DNA from: Onchocerca lupi
Taxonomy: Eukaryota; Nematoda; Chromadorea; Rhabditida; Onchocercidae
NCBI GenBank assembly: GCA_028564675.1
Contig: JAOVVO010000006.1
Coordinates: 372,001 to 436,000 of the forward strand
DNA length: 64,000 bases
Reading direction: 5' to 3'
Positions 26,042-48,039 of the stretch are shown here, one piece after another. The position numbers and the translations under genes are program-made. Each line of letters starts with the position of its first letter. Positions within the stretch are counted from its first letter, which is position 1. The notes under the pieces were generated by a model. The model ran no database searches, was not told the origin of the DNA, and saw only the letters and a list, made by a program, of their open reading frames with translations.

Positions 26042-28960
26042 TTCAAATGCAAATAAATTATTTAAATCTTTTTTTTAGCTCTAGGTTGTATATTGTTAAT
26101 TTTTCAAGAAAGCTTTTACAGTAATAAAAATTTGAAAAAATTTTGCAGAATAATTCGAAAAAATTTAATTTATAAGCATCTGCACTTTCATTGTCACATT
26201 TTTGTCACTTTTCATGCTTATTTTTTTGCAGTGAATATGTATTTTCATTAGTTTGTTCTTGTCAATAATGCACAATCATTCTAACTTATAGATCTAAAAT
26301 CTGAATTCGTTGATAAAGAAAGTAACGAGAAGTAAGTACAACGAAACTGGAATGCGAAACTAGTTACCGGTATTTGTCATCTTCAAAGCTGGCGAGCATA
26401 AGGTGACAGATAATAAGGTAAGCAGCTTTTTCCTATACGATAAGTTTTATTTTTTTGCAATTCAGAGACTATTTTTCCAAGTTTTTTTATTTATATAAGA
26501 TCTTGAAAGCGGACGAGTTTGATGATTTTCATGGAAAAGATCAGATTTAAGGTACAGGCATCAAGTCTGAATTACAGTTTTGATCAATAATCTTCAAAGT
26601 TTCCTGATCTTTATGTAGCTGAACGATTGGTAAATGACAGAATCATTGTTCTAAGTTGGAATGGCTATGAACGACTAAAAATTTCATCTTGAACCGTGAT
26701 TTTAATAATTATTACTTATTATTTTGAATAAGCTGATATATAGTAGTATTATAAGCAAGTTAAGATGGAAAAGGAAGAGGAAAAAGATTAAACTACAGAT
26801 GAACAAAGTTTAAATAAAACTTGTGACGTTATTTTTATTTTATTGCTTAAATAAAAGTAAAAGATTAGTAAATTTTAAATGCTTTCGATGTGTTGAAAAC
26901 TGAATTGCGCAGCAGAAGGCGAATTAAAAAATTAAAATTTTAAGTGAAATTCTTGAGGAGCATAAAATTTAAATATTTGATTGAGGCCTTAAATTACAAC
27001 TGATCTATTTTCATATTGTTTGCATTTTGCAGTTGTTAATCTTGTATGATCTAAAAATTGCAAATTTTTTTCATTCTTTTTTTACAAACAAAAGAAAAGT
27101 TTTTCAACTTAATTACATAAGATCGATTACTTTTGGGAAAATTGCAGTGATAATGATGAAGAAGAAATGTTTGAATTGATGGCTATTAAATTGTTATGTT
27201 AGTATGCTGTAATATCTCATGCCTCATTTGTTTTCACTTTCTTATTAGTGAATTTACAACACGTTTTGATCGATAATCCATAAAATTTAATTCAGAAATA
27301 AAATTTGAAGCTAAAAATACCATAACAAAATTATTTCCATCTCGTCGAAAAATTTCCTTTTTTCCTATTACGGTGATGTTAAGAAGAAAAGTTTCTCTGC
27401 AAAAGTGCTGAGCTTGGACATATTCGGAAAAAAAATATTTGCACTTTTTTACCTGCTATATATATAATTTCATTAGAAAAAAAAAAAAATAATGAGTTTC
27501 ATAAAGAAAATTGAAGCAATTTTTTCCCGAGAATGTTTTCTAGAACATCCTAGGATCTTTTTTTTTTTAGTACAAGGAAATATTTGTTGTAATTGTGCAT
27601 AAAATTACTTTGTCATCTGTTTCCTTCAAATATGAAATATTTTTTTAGCAATAAAATCACAGCAGCGTACATTCTTTTACAGATCACAATGATCACGTTA
27701 TTTTTGACCTGATCATATGGCATCTACGTAATTCTGTATGAGTGATTTTTTCTAATTCCATTGTTTTGTTGCACGTTGAAAACATGAAATTACAAACATG
27801 TTTCGTTGGTTTGTTCATAAGTTTCAAAACAAATGTATTTGTCAATGACATGCAGTACCGTTATGTCAATGGAATGAAATTTCTCGGAAATTGTTTCATT
27901 TTTCGGTATTCTATTTCATTGAAATTTCTCTGTCAGCAATAATTTCAGAATCATTGAAGAGAAGAAATTACAGATGAAAAAAATTAATTCATTTTATTTC
28001 CACTGTTGAATTCAATCAATTTAAGTCAGATTTGATTGCACTTAATTATGTTAGAAAATTTTTTTCTTCTTTTTCCTTTTATGAAAAATTTTTGAGAAAT
28101 TTACTGCTAAAATCTATACTCCAGTCAGTAAATTGCTATTTAATTTCGAAAGAACTAATTTATATCAAATCGTAATGGATTATGCCAAAGTTTCTTCTCA
28201 TTCAAATTAATTTCTTTTTGATTCAGTTTTCAGTGCTTATATTTCTCAAATTATTAGTGAACTGCGCGCTTTATCTGAATTGGTTTCATTAGATTCAAAA
28301 CAAGCGAAATCTTAAGAAAGGAATTAGTTTGTCTTAAACTCTAGTTTAATCATTTCTATCGCTCGAAAAATCTAATCATCCATTTAATATTAATTTTGTC
28401 TTTTTTGCATTAATTTCACGGTAACATTTTCATATTTTTACTATAAACTTATGTTAGCTTTTATTTTACTCGTTTCATAAGTCATTCTATTGCTTTTATT
28501 TTGCAAATAGCTAATTTTATTAATAAATCAGAAAGAAATATTGTAGAAGATAGAGATGATTATTGTGATATAGTTTGTTTCTAAAAGTATTCTTTTATAA
28601 TAAGTTTTTACGAAAAACTTTAGGAAAAAAAATGCACTTGATCCTTTTTATACATTCTCTCTCATCTTTGTTCTTTGTTCTAAAGTGTTTAATTATTTCG
28701 ACTATAGTCATATTAGGATCGGAAATCGTTAAAAAAATGAATATAATATACTTGTATTTATCTCGATAACAAATGTTGAATAGAGCGAGGAAATTGAACA
28801 TCAGAAACTGAAGTAAATCTGATAATCTTAAGATTTGCTTGAATATAAGATGCCATTAATCAAAATTCTCTTTTATATTGTCAAAGGTAATAAGTAAGAG
28901 ATTTATCATAAAAAGAAAAAAAGAAGATTTAAAAATTTTATTCTGTAATTAATCTTTTTT

Positions 28961-28974
28961 TCTTTCATCTGCAG
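28961..28974 (+). promoter_or_regulatory. Splice acceptor abutting the mpk-1 start codon (probable trans-splice site)
   Basis: A pyrimidine-rich tract ending TTTCATCTGCAG lies immediately before ATG. Either a spliced leader is added here or an upstream untranslated exon joins here. Confidence 0.55.
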
Positions 28975-32054
<3,080 letters not shown>

Positions 32055-34104
32055 AAAAAAGCAGTCCGAAAGTTGCTGGGTTTGAAGTTTTTCTTCATCT
32101 GGGAGTTATTTCGAAAAATTTTTACATTTATTTTTTTTTTAGCACAAACGCATTAGAATTTGGCCTGGATCTAAAAAGCTTACGTTATCTATTTCATGAT
32201 GAAATTCTAGAAATTTTGATACCCATTCGGTCATTTTGAATCAAAATTTGGAATTTGTTGTGAATTAAGCGAAATTTGGAAATTGTCATCCAAAATGATG
32301 GATAATGCGTTAATTAAATCATAAGGAAATCATTTATGAATATCAGATTTTGATTTCATTTTTTGTTGAAATTCTGTAAAAATTGTTTTTTAGAATTTGT
32401 TCCGAATACGAGAAATTTTAATATAATATTTGCAGTCCCATTTTTAATTGTCCGTTTTTAATTCAAAGTTTCATTTATTAATATATTGGATTAAAATTTA
32501 TATACATTTTTTTCATTAATATTTGATTGATTGTTGGACAAGTTGCAATTTGAAATTCCCGAATATTCAGTTAACTATGGTTATAGTACCAGATGTAAGT
32601 ACAAGATTACTCATCTATCTCATCTCAGATCATTCTGAAACTTTTGTAATAAAATGCAACTTGTATTTGTATTTTTAACAGTTTTTGTTTTCTTTAGGAC
32701 CAATCCAATTATTTTTTCTTTGTTTTACTCTTTCATTTTGTTTTCCGTTTGAAACTTAATTATTACCATTTTACTTGTTTTTATCAAAGTTTTGACAATG
32801 TGATAGTGAAGTGGTGTTCAGCACTTTAATATGCAGGAAATTGCGGAAATTCCGCTATCATATCTTTTCATCGTCACTATCTATTGTTTCAATATTTGCG
32901 TTTCCTTCAATTTTTTAATAAGCAGTTGTTACATCCATCATTTCCGCTTATTATATATCATGTAAATTTTATTGAAACTAACTTATAAAATAATATGGAT
33001 TATTACAGTTAGAATACCGTTGATATTTCATTTATTAATTGATTCCAAAAATTTTCTCTAACTAAAGTCTGGAAAGTTTTAGATTTAGAAGAAGGAAATT
33101 TTATTAATATGAAATGTATTCCAAAATACATTTTGCTCTTTCATTCCATTTCATATTTTGCATATGTTTTGCTAATTTTTTCATATATAAAGTGAAATAT
33201 TGTGATGTTTTTTCTATATGAATAATTTATTTTTGTTTTTTATAAATAATTATCCCTGTGAATGATATAGGATTTCATTTTTTTTCAATAGTTTATTTTT
33301 TTTTTATTTTACATAATAATCTCGAATTGAGAAATCGCTTTCTTTCTGATGCTTATAAAAAAGCAAGCAATTTAAATATGCTTTCACATTTCATTTTTAG
33401 AATGATGAATTTGATTATGATTCATTAATTGCCATATATACTAGATATTTGTCATCATTTGTTAGACCAAGAACTTTCCAGTATATAATAAATATTATTA
33501 TTGTTTGGAGAAAATTTGAAAACTGCATAACTCCATGTATATATATATTTTTTAAATGATGCATCTAAGTTTTAAATAAAGGTTAGGAAAGATTTCAAAA
33601 TCCATATATTTGTGTGATCTACTTTTCTATTTTAAATATTTTCTTGAATAGGAACTTTTATACATCTTATTTCTTATTTATGACCTTTTCATCGGAAAAT
33701 TTTAATTCCTGGTTCATTTTAATCCCATGCAGTGCTTGTGTGAATCTGTTATACTCATTTTTTTTTTCTTTCGAATATTTTTGGATGAATAGATTGGTAA
33801 TCAAATTATATCTTTTGGCTGAATAATAGATGATTCCGTTAAGGCTTACCAGAGTAAATTAATTTTTGATATAAAGCTTAATTCATTTTTTTAATTCGTA
33901 CTTCTTGTCACGAAAGATTGTAATAAAGGCTTCAAGACAGGATATATCATAAAGATATGGCAAAAGATTACCCGTTTGGAAGATATGAACTGAGTACTGT
34001 AGAAAGTTTTATTGGATTATTTGTAGAGATATTCTATCAACATATGCTAATAAAAGGTGAAAAGGAAAAGTCATCTGGATGTTGTAGTATCGATTTTAAT
34101 TTTA
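32055..34104. other. mpk-1 3' UTR and intergenic spacer
   Basis: The mpk-1 3' region is followed by an AT-rich spacer. A canonical AATAAA at 32648-32653 lies about 595 bases past the stop and is the best visible poly(A) signal. The open frames here are low-complexity and unsupported. Confidence 0.55.
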
Positions 34105-34105
34105 G
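34098..34105 (+). promoter_or_regulatory. Probable spliced-leader acceptor of the glomulin-like gene
   Basis: TAATTTTAG lies 21 bases upstream of the ATG at 34127, matching a nematode trans-splice acceptor with a short 5' UTR. Confidence 0.5.
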
Positions 34106-34126
34106 CAAGATTACGCTTATCGAGGA

Positions 34127-39940
<5,814 letters not shown>

Positions 39941-42472
39941 CCGATGCATTCATAATTCGAACGTTATATGTTGAAACTTTCTTTCGATGATAGCATAATT
40001 TTTGCAGAATTCCAAAATTTTATGTTTATGTTTTTTTAATTAGATTTATGATATTTAGATCCTGGCAAGCAAAATCAATTTCAGGTTATAAAGCTTTTTG
40101 CACATTTTTCACGAATTTGAAGAAATTTTTAAAAATTTTTTTAAAAATTTGAAAAAGAATTTCGATCTTACCTATCAGTGTTTATTATTTGGAATAAGAT
40201 TAGAAATTATCAATTAATTTACAGTTTCTGATCTCTAGCCGAGATATCTTAAACTGATTTTTGTAAACTTATTTTTTCGTTGTAGTTCGTATTATCTGAT
40301 TTTCCTTGCTCCATTATGTAGTACCTGCAGAAATTATTTGAAATTTAAATGAAGATAGAATGTAAGATATACAAGATGAGTATGATACTGATAAGAATGT
40401 GATAAAATGTTTCTTGCAAATGATTTTGCGCATTCATTTAAATTTTATACGGAAGACTGTTTACGTTTGGCAATTATTCTAAATCAGTCTAAATTATTTG
40501 TGTCCTGAAGAAATTTAATATTATCGAACAACTATGGGGAAAAGAAATATATAGTGCATGTTTCACTTTCCATCATCACAAAAATCCAGGTACGTGCTGT
40601 GCTTTCATCATTGATGCATATAAAATTTCCGATAACGCATATTTAAACACATATTGAAATACGCTTCATCATTCAGTCATTTCTTACATTAGATTTATCT
40701 TGATGTGTTTTTGTTTTAATTATAAGCGTTAAATGGTTCTCTGGTTTGTTTTATAAATATTCATGTATGCTACACTTTCTTCTACTCTCTGTTGAATTAC
40801 ACCTGGTTATCATTATACATATATAATGATCAAATATTCGTATATAGATCAAATCAAATATAGATCAGATACCCATTGGTGTACATTTTCAAGGAAAACA
40901 TACAGATAATTCTCAATATGGACCTATGCGAGGTAAACTTCGGTATTCGAAATGTTCATCGTACTATACTATATATAATTCTGGAAACGACCAGACATTT
41001 CTATTAGGGGAAGAATTTGTTGATTTATTTATAATTTAGATTGAATCTTTCTGTCGCTGCAACTTCGCTATGTCGACAATAGCCTTTATTAGTCCTGTGT
41101 GATATTATGGACAAGAGATCTTTTTAATCTTATACAATATTGAGTATGATCGATAATAACCTTCGTTAATCTCTATTGATTGCCACGTGACGCTAATCTT
41201 CGTTGATCTTATACGACATTGTAGATAATGTCGTACATAATACAGTAGTAGAAATTAAATAACAGAAAATAAGAAAGGATACCAACAATCATCAGAATAT
41301 TCACTACCGTTATCGTACCTTCCTTTTGTGACTGTCGTTCTCATTTCACTCAGCCACTGCTGTTGCTCGTGCTTCTATGCAACTGTCCGTCCACTTGAAT
41401 CCATTCGATCCAAATCTTTCGTGCTTAATTCATTTCGTTTTTTTTCCTAGCAATTGTATCGAACTTAATTTATTTCCATCCCATTCAGTAAAGATTTGAT
41501 ACTAATTCGGGATTTCTATAAACAATAAACCTAGGATTTTTCTTCACATACTATAAGTTAGGAAAATTCAGATTTAGAGAAATTTAGAGAAAAAATAATT
41601 GAAAAGAATGCTACCACTGCTTAGAATGTGTAATGTATATTTTATCAGAAAACATCGATAGTGCTAAATTAAATCAATTTATTCTGATGCCCATATGATA
41701 AAATAATATTATGTGTAAATCCATGCCAACTCAAAAACCAACGAAACAATTTCAATCATTCATTGCTAAAATAATTTATCTGACTCAGTAAAAAATATCA
41801 TTAAGAATTGAAATGCCAATATTGAGATATTCAAAACGATTCAAGAATATTCTCAAATTTTTCAGTTTAAGAAAATATTGAGGATTGAAGCTACATAATT
41901 ACATCGAATATCCAGAAAATACCTCTTAAATGCAACTTGAAATCTTGGAAATCTTTTAATCAAGTTCTGTTTTCCTCTTCACTTAATTTTGATTTTGAGA
42001 ATTCTTTTATTTTGGAGACAAAATTACATTGTGAAATTTCCTACTTAATTGATATCAATTTTAGAGAGAAGATCTATTATGAGAGATCGTATTCGTGAAA
42101 ATCCAAAATTGTACAATATTGGCATAACTGTGCACAGGCTTATGATGACCTATCTTTCAATTATATGATCAATACTTTTTATCTGTGCATATTCCTCTTG
42201 TAAAAACACAATAATTCAGTTGGATTTTTCACGCAAATATATACGTATAGTATAATTTTTTTTATATATGATCGAATTTGAAATCATTTATTATAGTAGT
42301 GGATAGCAATATATGATTTTATGGGCTTAAAATACAAAACATCAAAGTCAATTGCATATCACGTTTACTATTGTTGAAATGATTACCTTATTTCGACCCA
42401 AAATCTTATCATCATCTTTCACGTTACCAATATTTTCTTTAGTCTCTTTAATGGAATAGAGCTAACTGATGA
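39941..42472. other. Intergenic spacer between convergent genes
   Basis: No supported gene in this spacer. It contains a 9-bp perfect hairpin (TACGACATT at 41212-41220, AATGTCGTA at 41227-41235). It also has a locally GC-richer patch at about 41290-41420 with no convincing coding frame. A TTTATT at 42287-42292 (AATAAA on the minus strand) is a plausible poly(A) signal for the TTL gene, about 180 bases past its stop. Confidence 0.55.
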
Positions 42473-43459
42473 TTAATTAATACAATCTCGCATTTCACCT
42501 TTAAATTTTTCATCCAGCTGAATTATTCCCACATCATAAAATTTCCTCGCCTTTTTTCCTAATGAAATATAGTTATTCGGTATCTTGATCGTGATTTTAC
42601 GCAGGCATGGCTGAAAATAAACATTTTTTTAGAACTTTATGCGAACAATCGAAAATATTTTTTTTTTTTTCAGAATAATTTCATCTTTAATCACAAAGTA
42701 AAGAGATTTTAACTTGGATCTAAGATTGCTCATCTCAATTTACCATCATTTCATCCCGGCAATTGTGATAAATGTTGAGCTTTGGAACGAATTTTGTGAT
42801 TTCATTGGTGTATCCTTGAAGTTCGAAGTGTCCATTTGAATCGGTTCTATCCGCCGCTAACAAACTGTCAGTACGTGCTGAGATAAAAACTTTTCGAAAT
42901 GATGAAAAAATCAACTTTTCTAAAATTTAATCCCTAAAATATTACAGCTTCGGAGTATTTCAGAGCACCATTCTGAAGCTATAATATTTTAATATATTTT
43001 ATTTAAATTTTAGAATATTAAAAATTATTTTAATATGCATGAATAAATCTTCTCAACACTGTTTTCAATTTCTCGATGCTTTCGCTGCTTAATTTATTTC
43101 TTAAAAAATAAAAAAAAAAAAAAGAAAAAAAAAGAATACTGACAACCTTCATCAATCCTGTGTAAAATAAAAGTTTTTTAAACTTCAATTCTAAAACAAT
43201 TAAGAGGTATTGTAAATTTGAAATTGTTATTAGCAAAGTTAAAATATTAATTCAAAAATAGAAAAATTAAAGAATGAAAAAATCAATGAGAAAATAGACC
43301 TGGATTATCATGATACAATTTCACTTTAACATTGGCAGCAGGTTTAAGATTGCACATGAGAGTACCATTGATTCTTGCGCTTTGCGTTATACCGGTAATT
43401 CGTCTTCTTGCTGTTGCGGAGATTATCAAAATCGATAAACAAATCAATAAATTTTTCAT
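42473..43459 (-). CDS. Secreted transthyretin-like (TTL) family protein
   Basis: Three exons on the minus strand (43459-43300, 42877-42744, 42610-42473) encode 143 residues with exact phase closure. The first 17-18 residues (MKNLLICLSILIISATA) are a signal peptide, so the product is secreted. The mature part shows the TTL pattern. First comes a 'GTLMCNLKPAANVKVKLY' strand with the first conserved Cys. Then come D-S-N-G-H-F-E-L, 'PKLNIYHNCRDE' with the second Cys, and 'PCLRKITIKIPNNYI' with the third. The length is normal for the family. Family members are abundant excreted or surface-associated proteins of parasitic nematodes; most have no known ligand, and C. elegans TTR-52 bridges phosphatidylserine to a phagocyte receptor. 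An AG at 43477-43478 after a T-run may be its trans-splice acceptor. Confidence 0.93.
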
Positions 43460-46078
43460 TGTTAACCATAAATGAGCTTAAAAAAAAGATAAATTTATCA
43501 GAAATTAAATCTACGATGTATAAAAAATTTTCGAATTAACCTTTATCGTTGGTTTATCAACTCGAATAGTTATGCTAAATGAATTATTAAGAAAATGTGA
43601 AATGAATTGGATTATAACTTGAACTACAATAATTCGCTCTAGCAAATAGGAATGAAATTAAAAATAGAAACTTATATTTTAACTTATAATACGACTGACT
43701 ATAAGGATTGATAAAACAATACGAAAATTAAAAATGCAGCAAAATATGGACGAGCTTTGTAAATAAAAATAGATATAGGCTGGAAATTTCTTTCGAGAAA
43801 ATAGATAATTTTTGAATTCAGCTGATTCCATCATATGCTTCAACTATTGTTTTGTTTAATATAGTAACTAGAAAATTATTTTAGAAAAATCGAATTAGTC
43901 AAGTATTAAAGCTCAATTTTTAGTGATTTTCCTAGAAAAATGCGAATTGATCAAATATGAGTGAAAAGAAAAAAAAATGGGAGTGATTAGAAATTACTGG
44001 AAATATATGCTATTGCATAAAATTTAAAATTGTAAAGCTGCAAAAATGTTTTAAAAATAGATTGTTACTTGAATAAATATTCTGCTGGTTCAGGATCAAC
44101 CTTATTTATCTAAGCATTTCTTTCTTTTCTTCCATATTTTATCAGTTCATTTTTTTTCCAGAAAAATTACCAAAACTTTGTTAAAAAATCATTTTTAGGA
44201 ATTTAACAGCAATAGAGTTAGCATTATCACTAACGCGAAATAATAATTTAAATGAATTTATTTAAATTCATCGCTAATTTATTCCTTTGCTTGTATTCTG
44301 ATGATTTTATGGACCAAATAACATTTGCGACGGATTCGATTTTTTGCTGGAATAATTTTTCAGTAATTACATTAAACAGTAGAACAGTTTAAAAGATATG
44401 CTGAAATCAATTCAATTTAAAAATTTTTATTTTTCGGAAAGAAATTGTCATAAGTCAACTGAGAAGATGGTTTTTGCTTGAGCAAAAAGTAGAAAATATT
44501 TTGATACTTTAGCAATCATAATATTTCTTTATTGTAAAAAAGGAGTGGTTTAAAAATTAATTATAATTAACGTCGTCTAAATGAATATATATACATATGA
44601 AGATCCTTTCAAAACTGTTAATAAAACTAAATAATTTAAAAGAAATTCTGATAAATTCGGGCAAAAAAACTTAATAAGGAGAACCTAAAATAATTAAAAA
44701 AAAAACTTTTGACGAATTTCACTTTAAAATGTTTACCAACATAGTCATTCCATATTATAATTTTGTTCGTTTGATGATAGAAACGATCGACTTAGTAGAT
44801 ATATTTCAGAAATGCGGAATCAAGAATGGCGTTAAAAATCTTTTTTAGTCAGTAATTAAAAAATTCAAAAAGAATAAAGAGAATAAAGACATTGAAAAAT
44901 GCTCAAATTTTCTTTGAAACAGCAAATCATTTTATCACAATAAAGGTGGCGACAGTATTATTTGCAATTTATTGATTACCTGTATATGGATTGTTGACGT
45001 ATTTGAAATTTTTTTTTCAGTATACCGGTTCTTGATTAATTCAACATTTCGGTTCATTTGAAGAAATAAATTATTTTATTTATGCAAAAGAATAATTAAT
45101 CTGCACAAATGTTACAAGTTAAATTGCAATGTGAAATTGCAAAAATGATTTTCTTCGAATTGAAAATTAAACTGTTTGGGAACATATTTCATTTCTCTTC
45201 GAATTTAAGATATAAATTTTTTTAAATTAATCAAACGTCAAATTTAGACAAAAATACACTGAGATTTTAGGGAAAGATTTTTGATCTTTTCACTTTTTCA
45301 TAATATCGTTTTTCAATGGCTCATATATTTGGAGAAAACTTTATTTATAAATCATTTCTAAATACTGATCATAGTCATAAAGAATGATTAAATCTATATT
45401 AGTGGTTGAAATGCTCGACGAATGCGCCTATGCGGAACTTAACAGCTTTCAATTCGCGTACTTTCGTCGCAGATAGTGAAATTCAAGATGATCGGAATTC
45501 TGTTCGTGGACGCAATTTGCTTCATACTTGTGTTTCTTTTAAATTAAAAAATGATTACATAAATTGTTCATCATCGATCATTATATTTTGGATGAAAACT
45601 GGTCGCAGGATAATATTTCAATTTTCACTTTTCTGAGTTAAATTAGTAGGAAATATTGGTAGTGATACGAATTCTTAGAAATTACCTAAATCTTATTTTG
45701 CACACTTCAAAGTACCGAAAATGATAAAGAATAATAGTAACGCGAAGATGTGAAAATCGTATGATTTCCATTATATTTTACTTTGGAACGATGAAGGTAA
45801 GATCATCAAATGATTCAGAAAAAAAATATTGTCTTATCATCGCTTATTATCATATCTTTAGCATCAATTTGATGGTTGACGAAACTAATTGCATATTCAA
45901 TACGTGATAATCAAGCATTTTTTTTTATCATTCCCTAAAAATATTGATGAATAATTTTTCTCGAATCATTCTCTCTAGAGTTGATTATTTTTCTTTATTG
46001 TTTTTTTAACTAGTTTTTTTTTTGAATTTGATTATCTTTCTCCAAAAGATGGAGCAGGATTGTCATAACATATCTTAG
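43460..46078. other. Intergenic spacer, no supported gene
   Basis: AT-rich DNA between the TTL gene and the orphan exon. A GC-richer open stretch at about 45410-45475 has no partner splice sites I can pair. Nothing else stands out. Confidence 0.5.
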
Positions 46079-46282
46079 TTGTAAATCTCCTGATGATTCG
46101 CCTACCGTACAACCTTATTGGAGCCAACACCATAATCAAGCGACCAGTGTCGCAGCTACGCATCAGAAAGTTGCGGTTGCAGCGGCAGCTTATGACCCGT
46201 TACTGTATCCGGCCCAAAATTATATGAATAATATGAAAAATATGCTTGGAGCTGCTGCACAATGGGTTGAATCATCGACCAC
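46079..46282 (+). CDS. Orphan internal exon of an Ala-rich protein (partial gene)
   Basis: A 204-nt open stretch runs from a TATCTTAG acceptor to a strong GTAAGC donor at 46283. Its sequence is much less AT-biased than the surroundings. It reads as CKSPDDSPTVQPYW, a His/Gln stretch, an Ala run (VAVAAAAYDPLLYPAQ), then NYMNNMKNMLGAAAQWVESS. Such Ala/Pro/Tyr-rich sequence is common in flanks of transcription factors, but I do not recognise the family. No upstream exon or start is convincing. A phase-compatible downstream exon could start near 47056. A GAAAAG-type acceptor slightly upstream would extend the exon by about 30 nt. Confidence 0.45.
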
Positions 46283-48039
46283 GTAAGCTATCGTATCTTC
46301 TGTAGTATTTTTTTTTTTTGTTGTTAAAATTTTGATGAAATTATTTGATCGAACAAATTACTATCATTTTAGGAAATAATTGCTTCGAGTAATAAGTATT
46401 GCAGTAATTAGCAAGTATGAGAATTATTGAATTGTTTTTTTTTTCTTTAAATATGACTATTCTGATAAATGATAATCACCATTATTTATTATATTACATA
46501 AACAGCTGATGACGATGAAATTTGTGCGTTAGATGTCGCATACATTTATTGATATAAATTGAATTGCATTACAAGTTTTTATGAACTTCTTAATCAAATT
46601 AATCATTTTTGATTATCTGCCTAATCGATAATTTAGTTTGCTTCATCTTTGTGAACCAAATGTACTGAAGTTTTCTCAATCGAAAACAAAATGATCGAAA
46701 TTTTATTCTTCGATATACTACAAACGAACAACGAACCATGGCATCCATGCATTGTCCTTTATCATCTATTGAATAATTCATATATTGTTCTCAGAATAAA
46801 TTGATCAATTCGATTTCCTATTTCTGTTGCCATATTTTGATGAAATGTTAAATTTTGTTTTAAAATTTCTGCACTCATTGATATAATTTATGTATCTGAA
46901 AATAAATTGAAGAAATTGTTAATTTTTCATTTTATTTCTCATCAATATTTTTGAACAAAATAAGATCTTAGTTAGAAATTGCTGGAAAAAAATAATCAAA
47001 TTTTTGGACCAAAAAGTTTATTACTCATATTTGTGAAGTTTTGCCTGAATTAGAGGTCATCACGGGAGGAATTCGGAACTTCTAAGAATTGTGCTACTCG
47101 ATTATCGATACTTGTGTATTCCGCTCCGAAAATATCATTCGATGTCATTGAGCCTGGAAATAGGCTGATAATCTTACAATACCGAAGAGATGTGAGAAAA
47201 AAGCATCGATTACTTATGGATTATAAGTCTGAAAGAATCAGGTTTTTAGTCCTTTTGGCAGAATTCATTTCCAGGTATCATCTTACGAAGTTTTTCTTTA
47301 ATTGAGAAAATTTGAACTTTTTAATTATTAAGTCATTACAAATTTCCAAATAATTTAACTGATATTTTGCAACTTTGGAATCTCATACTGCAATACCTTG
47401 CGATATCGCAAAATTTCGTCCATGTTTCGATGATTTTCTCAAATTCTTTGCCAAAATGAATATTTCTGATTAATAAACTATATTCTTAGCCGTAGTCTCT
47501 TACGATTTTCTATTTAAAAAAGTAATCTTGTAATATTACAATGCCTCAGTAATAAGTTTTCTTTATCTCATAATATTAGCAACGTAACTAAATCAAAATA
47601 TAATTTCTTCTAAATAAAATTTATAGATAAATAAACAGAAGGAAGAAATCGCTCTATTTCTCCGCTCTATTTTTCAAGAAATCACACATAAGGCTATTTG
47701 AAAGTGGTATTATCGATTCAGTGATTTCTAATGATTAGTATCATAATTTTCAATATTTCACAAATAATCCAAGAAGCAAGCATATTATGAAATTTTTATG
47801 ATATTAAGAACTTATCAAGCTAAATATGTCAGGATATCATATAGTCGCGAAAGACTAAACTCGAATTTTTGTGTTTTCAATAAGTTTTCATAACTTACTC
47901 AAGTTTGCCTGATTTACGAGATTGCTCTGTGGAATGCTGAAAAATGTCGCTTCTCGCTGTATAGATATTAAACCATTTTGTAATTAAAAAATAGATAATT
48001 GTGATATTCCCCACTTTTAAGCAAATATTTCACTCACAC
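46283..48039. other. Spacer with one possible coding remnant
   Basis: Mostly AT-rich. The interval 47056-47250 is compositionally coding-like and could be a further exon of the orphan gene: two overlapping frames stay open and both fit its phase. No known domain is visible. The rest shows nothing. Confidence 0.4.

Larger units (their letters stand above)
17131..28974. other. Long gene-poor AT-rich region upstream of mpk-1
   Basis: About 12 kb with only short, low-complexity open frames. It could be intergenic DNA, or it could contain untranslated 5' exons and a long first intron of mpk-1. Listed separately: hairpins at 21734-21827 and 23721-23769, a CA/TA microsatellite at 22151-22200 and a 33-bp tandem repeat at 25976-26041. 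Also present is a short direct repeat at about 21006-21075 (two copies of a CTCGAACCTAAAAATCTT-like block). Confidence 0.6.
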
